DNA of 64,000 bases from positions 101,767,478 through 101,831,477 of the forward strand of contig CM066738.1 of the NCBI GenBank assembly GCA_033961575.1, in the 5' to 3' direction. Each line of letters opens with the position of its first letter. Within the stretch, counting starts at the first letter, position 1. Below the pieces are notes generated by a model, which did not search any database, was not told the DNA's origin, and worked only from the letters and a program-made list of their open reading frames with translations. Of this stretch, positions 59,420-64,000 are shown in pieces. A program made the position numbers and the translations under genes. The stretch comes from Aselliscus stoliczkanus. Lineage: Eukaryota > Chordata > Mammalia > Chiroptera > Hipposideridae.

Positions 59420-59795
59420 TTTGAAAATAAGGTGGTTGCAAATTAACTGGTTAATAAAAGACCATACTAGAATAGGAAGGAGCCTTAATTTAATGTGACT
59501 GGTATCCTTATAAGAAGAGGAGAAGAGACACACAGAGCCATGTGATGATAGAGGCAGAGCTTAGAGTAATGTGTCTACAAGTGAAGGAATGCCAAGTATC
59601 GCCAGCAACACTGGCAACTAAGAGAGAGGCATAGAACAGATTCTGCCCAGGGCCCTCCGAGAGAGAGCATGGCCCTGCCAGTATCTTGATCTCAGACTTC
59701 TAGCTTTGAGAACTATGAGAGAATATATTTTTGTTGTTTTAAGCCATCCAGTTTGTGGTACATTGTTACAGCAGCCCTAGAAAATGAACACAGAT
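59420..59795 (+). mobile_element. MLT1-type MaLR solo LTR, partial
   Basis: The run tgtgactggtatccttataa, then cttgatctcagacttctag, ttttaagccatccagtttgt and ttacagcagccctagaaaat. The start of the LTR is missing. Confidence 0.83.
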
Positions 59796-60218
59796 GCCAT
59801 TGGCTTCTTCAAATGATACAGGGCTAAAACCCCCTTGACCTATTGCAGACTTCCCAAATGCCCATCTAGACATTGGAGAGATGGGTAAAAACAGAGTTGG
59901 GAAAGGTGATGTTAAAGATCAGGGGAACATAATCACAGTCTGCTTCAATTAATATGGTCATTTTAGATTGATTGCTACCAAACAATCAGAAAGGGGTCAT
60001 CACCTGATTCTTTCAGATTTGTTGACTGCTGGAGGGGGACTCCAGAGAACTTACTTGTTCTGGCACAATGTAGCCATTTGTATCTTGCTTTAAAATTGTT
60101 CATATTTGGAGGTTCTGCCTATGGAAATTGTCGAGGTTAGGCAGTTAATAGGAACTCAGAGCATGGCTGACCAATTTAATCTGGTGCAAGATGGGACAAT
60201 TTCCTGCATGGGGCATTG

Positions 60219-60580
60219 TATTAGTTTTCTAGGGCTGCTAAGCAAAATCCCACAGACTGGGTGTCTTAAACAACACAAACATATTTTCTCACAAATAGGA
60301 GAAAGTGATCAAAGAGGCTATAAGTTAGAGATCAAGGAGTCAGCAGAGCTGGCTTCCTGTAAGGCCTATCTCCTTGCTTTGAAGATGGCCAGCCTCTTGC
60401 TGCCTCTTCGCATAGTCTTCCCTCTGTGCACACATGGCCCTGGTGTCTCTCTGCATCCAAATTTCCTCTACTTACTAGGACACTAATCAGATTGGATTAG
60501 GGCCCAACCTAATGACCTCATTTTAACTTAATCCAAAACGTCCATGGAGACATTTGGTCTATAATTCATTACAGACTACA
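60219..60580 (-). mobile_element. MaLR (MST/MLT1-type) solo LTR
   Basis: Antisense LTR text: ttagttttctagggctgcta, ggctataagttagagatcaa, tcttgctgcctcttcgcata and gcccaacctaatgacctcat. The 126-codon frame across it is fortuitous. Confidence 0.8.
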
Positions 60581-60723
60581 AACATGGAAATTTGTCCACA
60601 TTTTATGGATGTCATTTTTCTTGTCACTCATGAGGAATCTTGGGTTTCACATAGATTCATGCTCTTCCTCCTCATGAAGTCTGGCAGGATTATCTGAAAT
60701 CAATGAGCAATTGTTCCCAAGTG

Positions 60724-60923
60724 CAGTTCACCTTTGAACAACATGGGTTCGAGCTGTGCAGGTCCACTTATACATGGATTTCCCCCCCCATAAATATATA
60801 GTTGGCCCTCTGCATCCCTTTTTTCGCATCCACGGGGTTGGAATCACAGATTTGGAGGGCCTACTTATATGCATTGTTCTATACCATTTTCTATAAGGGA
60901 CTTGAGCATCCATAGACTTTGGG

Positions 60924-60976
<53 letters not shown>

Positions 60977-61124
60977 TGTGTTGGGGGAGGGTCTTGGAAC
61001 CAACCCCCTGTGAATACTGAGGCGTGACTGTGGTTAAGTTTTTGGGGAGTCAAAAGTTATACACAGATTTTTGACAGCAAGGGAGTCAGTGACCCTAATC
61101 GCCACGTTATTCAAGGGTCAGCTA
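60724..61124 (+). mobile_element. MER2/Tigger-type DNA transposon expanded by a (GT)n tract
   Basis: The left end cagttcacctttgaacaaca pairs with the inverted right end (gttattcaagggtcagcta). The middle ggtccacttatacatggatt and right taagtttttggggagtcaaaagt region recall MER2/Tigger consensus. A (GT)n run of about 24 units (60928-60975) has grown inside it. Non-autonomous. Confidence 0.82.
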
Positions 61125-61592
61125 CATATATCAATCTGATCATTGGTTGGTATTCGTTCTATCTGTGAAAAGTATCCATGATATGGATTTGATTTTGTGA
61201 GGTTGGTGGCCATATTTGGGTGTAACCACCAAGAATCTGGGTGATAGCTTGTTCACAGCTCTGCTGTTTGTCTTTTCACACTTCAAGGACCTTTCTGCAA
61301 CAGACCAGATGTCTTAGTGGACATTTTGGACAGGACCAAATATCTGCTAATCATTGAGGATGTCAATGAAACACATTCCATGGTTCAAAGAGTGTTCCTG
61401 GCTTGATACGCAGAATGGCAAAAATCTAGCACTGCATTCATTGCCTGAGGGTAGCTAATGTTAGCGTTGTCATGCATTTTCCCATGAATGAAACAGCAGA
61501 ACAATAATTGAAGATAGGAAATGAGATCAGAGTCACTGACATTTACTTTGGAAAAATTTAGTTTCTTTATGACATTTCCAAGCTTTACTCTT

Positions 61593-61623
<31 letters not shown>

Positions 61624-64000
61624 CTTATTTATTTTCTGATTTCTTATCAGAATTGCTTTCTTCATCTGTACAAATGCTCAGTAAGAGCAATGCAGGGATG
61701 TTATCGTTTTCATCCCCAACTGGAAATATAATAACAGTACACAGTATCTGCCCACAAAAAGGAAATACTAATAAAGCTGAGAAACAGAATAATTTAGATA
61801 AAGTGCCAGCCTGAGGGTTGTGAAATGGGGATTGTACTGTTTTCTTACATTAAATGCTTGTTGTGAAACTTACCCTGAGACACTGAAATCATCTTCTAAG
61901 TAAGATTTTAGCACGATAGGAAACATATTCCCTTATTGAGTGTCCCATCAAGATTAGGCCATAATAGAATGAACGTGCCCTGGGGGCACTAGGAGATCAT
62001 GGAAGACTGGAGCAGCTGCAGTTCAGCTAGGTAAGAGATGTCTGCAAGATATTATAGATCTAGAAAATAGGAGACTTTTCCCAGAAGAGCGATACTAGCT
62101 CATATTTACAGTGTACCAGACATTGTTTTAAATGCTTCAAGAGTATGAACCATATAAGGTAGATACCTCTTATTTCTACGTATAGAAGAGGAAATGGAAT
62201 CACAGAAGAGTTAAGTAAGTTGCCCAAATTACACACCTAGGAAATGATAAAGCCAAAATTGAAGCCCAGGAAGTCTAAGTCTGCATTCTCAACCACCATG
62301 CTATCTTACCTCTCATCAGAGCATGGCTAAAAATCTCATGTTACCACTTTAAGTAGACCATGGGAGCATTAAGTCCAAAGACAAGGAAAGAAGAACCATG
62401 AAGTCTCAAGTTTAGAATGATACACTGTGTATGAAACCTGGGTGGTCTGCAATAATGTATTATTCACTTCTTACAAATATCTAGTCAATAGGTATAAGGA
62501 AACTCTCCATAGAAAAGAGACTTGTCAAAAAATGAGTCAGAGTTCTCTCGGCTTCTCGCCAATGATAGACCATATTTTGAGTTTGTGGAAGGGCTAACAC
62601 TGGAATATGATGGCACATGGGGATATCTGGGTGGAGCTGGAATATTGAAGGGACATGAGAAGGGAAGAGTCAATTCCTTGGTGAGATTCTAGCTTTCACC
62701 CTCTTTCCTTGGGGCTAACAGGGTACCTGACAAACTAACGAGGTGCTCCCACTTCCTACAAAGGATCACACACTGACCACACAGCTAATCTAAACTCCCA
62801 GTTACAGCACTGCTGGACATGGATACTGAGTCCTGCTGATTCTAGCTTCCATTATAGTGGTTGATAGATTGCCTCATCAATAGGTGTTTTGGGGCAATCT
62901 GAACCATCATAGATAATTAAATCCCAGATCCAGGTTTCTTTATGGCTTTTTCCCTAGCTTTGGCTGTGACAATTTCTGGTCAAGTAGTACTCTTGTTGCT
63001 TTCATCACTAATCTGGTATTGACCTCCATTCATTGCCCACAGCTCAGCCCACATACTTACATTGTGGGCCTCTATTTGGAAAAAGACCATAGCCCAGTCA
63101 CTTAAGCAACTTCCTGTACTGACTGTGATGATGCCCCTGGCACTGTGTGTACCCTCCACCCTGGCAGAGACCAACACACCCATGTCCCCACAACAAAACA
63201 GCAAACCCTTTCAGGAACTTTTATCTTTATAGTAGCCCTTCAGGTAATTGACAGTTAATTAGTTCAGTATAATAGAACGTGCTCAGCATTCTGGGAATAA
63301 ATATGAAAATTATCTCATGGGGCTTTAATTAGGACCCATTATGGTGATTACTTTTTAATCAGCAATTTATCTAGTTGAGTAAAGAAGCATAGAATTGTAG
63401 CTCCCCAATGTTAAACATACTTAATTTTCAAATGAAACTCTACTTTTATTCATTGAATCACATAAAATTTGGTTCTGCTTCCCACTGAATTATTTCTTAT
63501 AGGAAATATTTTCCCCTTGAAGGCGGAGTTAAACTGCCTTTTGGATTTTGCAATTCTTTTTGATCTTGAAAGTCAAGTTTGATGTTTCTTTCACTTTTCC
63601 AAAAACAAAACTCCTTCTGAAGGTTGTGCTTTGCTTTGGTTAGCACCTGGGTCTTTGGCGTATGGTAGAAACATTATTTGAGTCTTTCTTTCATTTTACA
63701 GTAACTTCCACATTGTAAAATCAATGAAGTGTTTATTTGCTTTCAGTTTGAAAAACACAATTTTGCCCTGATTGCTTAATAAGAATGCCTTATAAATACT
63801 CCTTAATCTTTTCCTACTAAAACTGAAGAAATTCAGCCAATATTTATGGAGTGAATAATTCGTACAAGGTCGCTTTGCCATGTACTTCAAGCCTTAAAGA
63901 AAGAGAGAGACAGTTTCATCTTTTCTCGATCTATGAGTACTTGTATGCCTTAGAACACGCCAAGTATATCATAAACCTATTAGATGTGCTATAGATGCTG
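61125..64000. other. No gene recognised; (TTTA)n at 61588-61633 and a MIR at 62087-62310
   Basis: The MIR (minus) is readable as ccagacattgttttaaatgc, then gaggaaatggaatcacagaa and gttgcccaaattacacacct. The rest, including a 74-codon minus frame at 62980-63204, shows no family signal. Confidence 0.5.

Noticed and set aside
1..64000. CRISPR arrays, operons, phage or a new multi-gene system
   Set aside because: No evenly spaced direct repeats with unique spacers and no clustered long frames; the repeats are eukaryotic microsatellites and transposons.

Overview
The window looks like ordinary, AT-rich, gene-poor mammalian intergenic or deep-intronic DNA. It is packed with nested retrotransposon and DNA-transposon copies. 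I see no expressed protein-coding gene, no tRNA or rRNA gene, no CpG island, no CRISPR array and no prokaryotic-style operon. Mammalian repeats shared by all placentals (MIR, L2, MLT1/MaLR LTRs, a MER2/Tigger element, L1M-type LINEs) set the broad group. Several tRNA-derived SINEs with a 'ggccggccgagtggc' head, one form ending in a 'ccccaataaaatcttt'-type tail, suggest a bat, most likely a rhinolophoid (horseshoe, leaf-nosed or related). That assignment is from memory of SINE style and is an inference.

The only gene-derived sequence I can name is an antisense processed retrocopy of TMEM192 (lysosomal membrane protein) at about 8.5-10.0 kb. It covers the whole coding region without introns and carries three lesions: a lost start codon, one 1-bp deletion and one CGA-to-TGA stop. 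A SINE with its own 16-bp target duplication sits in its 3' part.

Layout: 0-1.1 kb, L1 3' UTR, partly duplicated in tandem, holding a long SINE and a 90-bp insert apparently copied from two nearby sites. 3.3-4.0 kb, an MLT1 LTR inside a MIR. 4.9-5.8 kb, old L1 with a SINE. 6.1-6.8 kb, two opposed mariner copies. 8.5-10.3 kb, TMEM192 retrocopy and SINEs. 15.7-18.4 kb, stacked antisense L1 pieces. 22.6-24.1 kb, sense L1 split by a mariner. 29.6-30.0 kb, L1. 31.5-32.1 kb, MIR and MLT1. 33.1-33.6 kb, long SINE. 34.3 kb, an 82-bp mariner-type MITE. 37.7-38.1 kb, MIR and a short L1. 38.8-40.9 kb, old L1 split by an LTR and a SINE. 43.7-44.9 kb, L2 carrying three SINEs. 46 kb, SINE. 49-52 kb, hAT-like, L2 and degenerate L1-like repeats. 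54-56.6 kb, L1. 58.1-59.1 kb, a relatively young 5'-truncated L1. 59.4-61.1 kb, two opposed MaLR LTRs and a MER2/Tigger element.

Nothing here forms a multi-gene system. The points of interest are the well-preserved TMEM192 retrocopy, the modular SINE families with clean target-site duplications, the MITE hairpin, the opposed mariner pair and the apparent templated insertion near the left edge.
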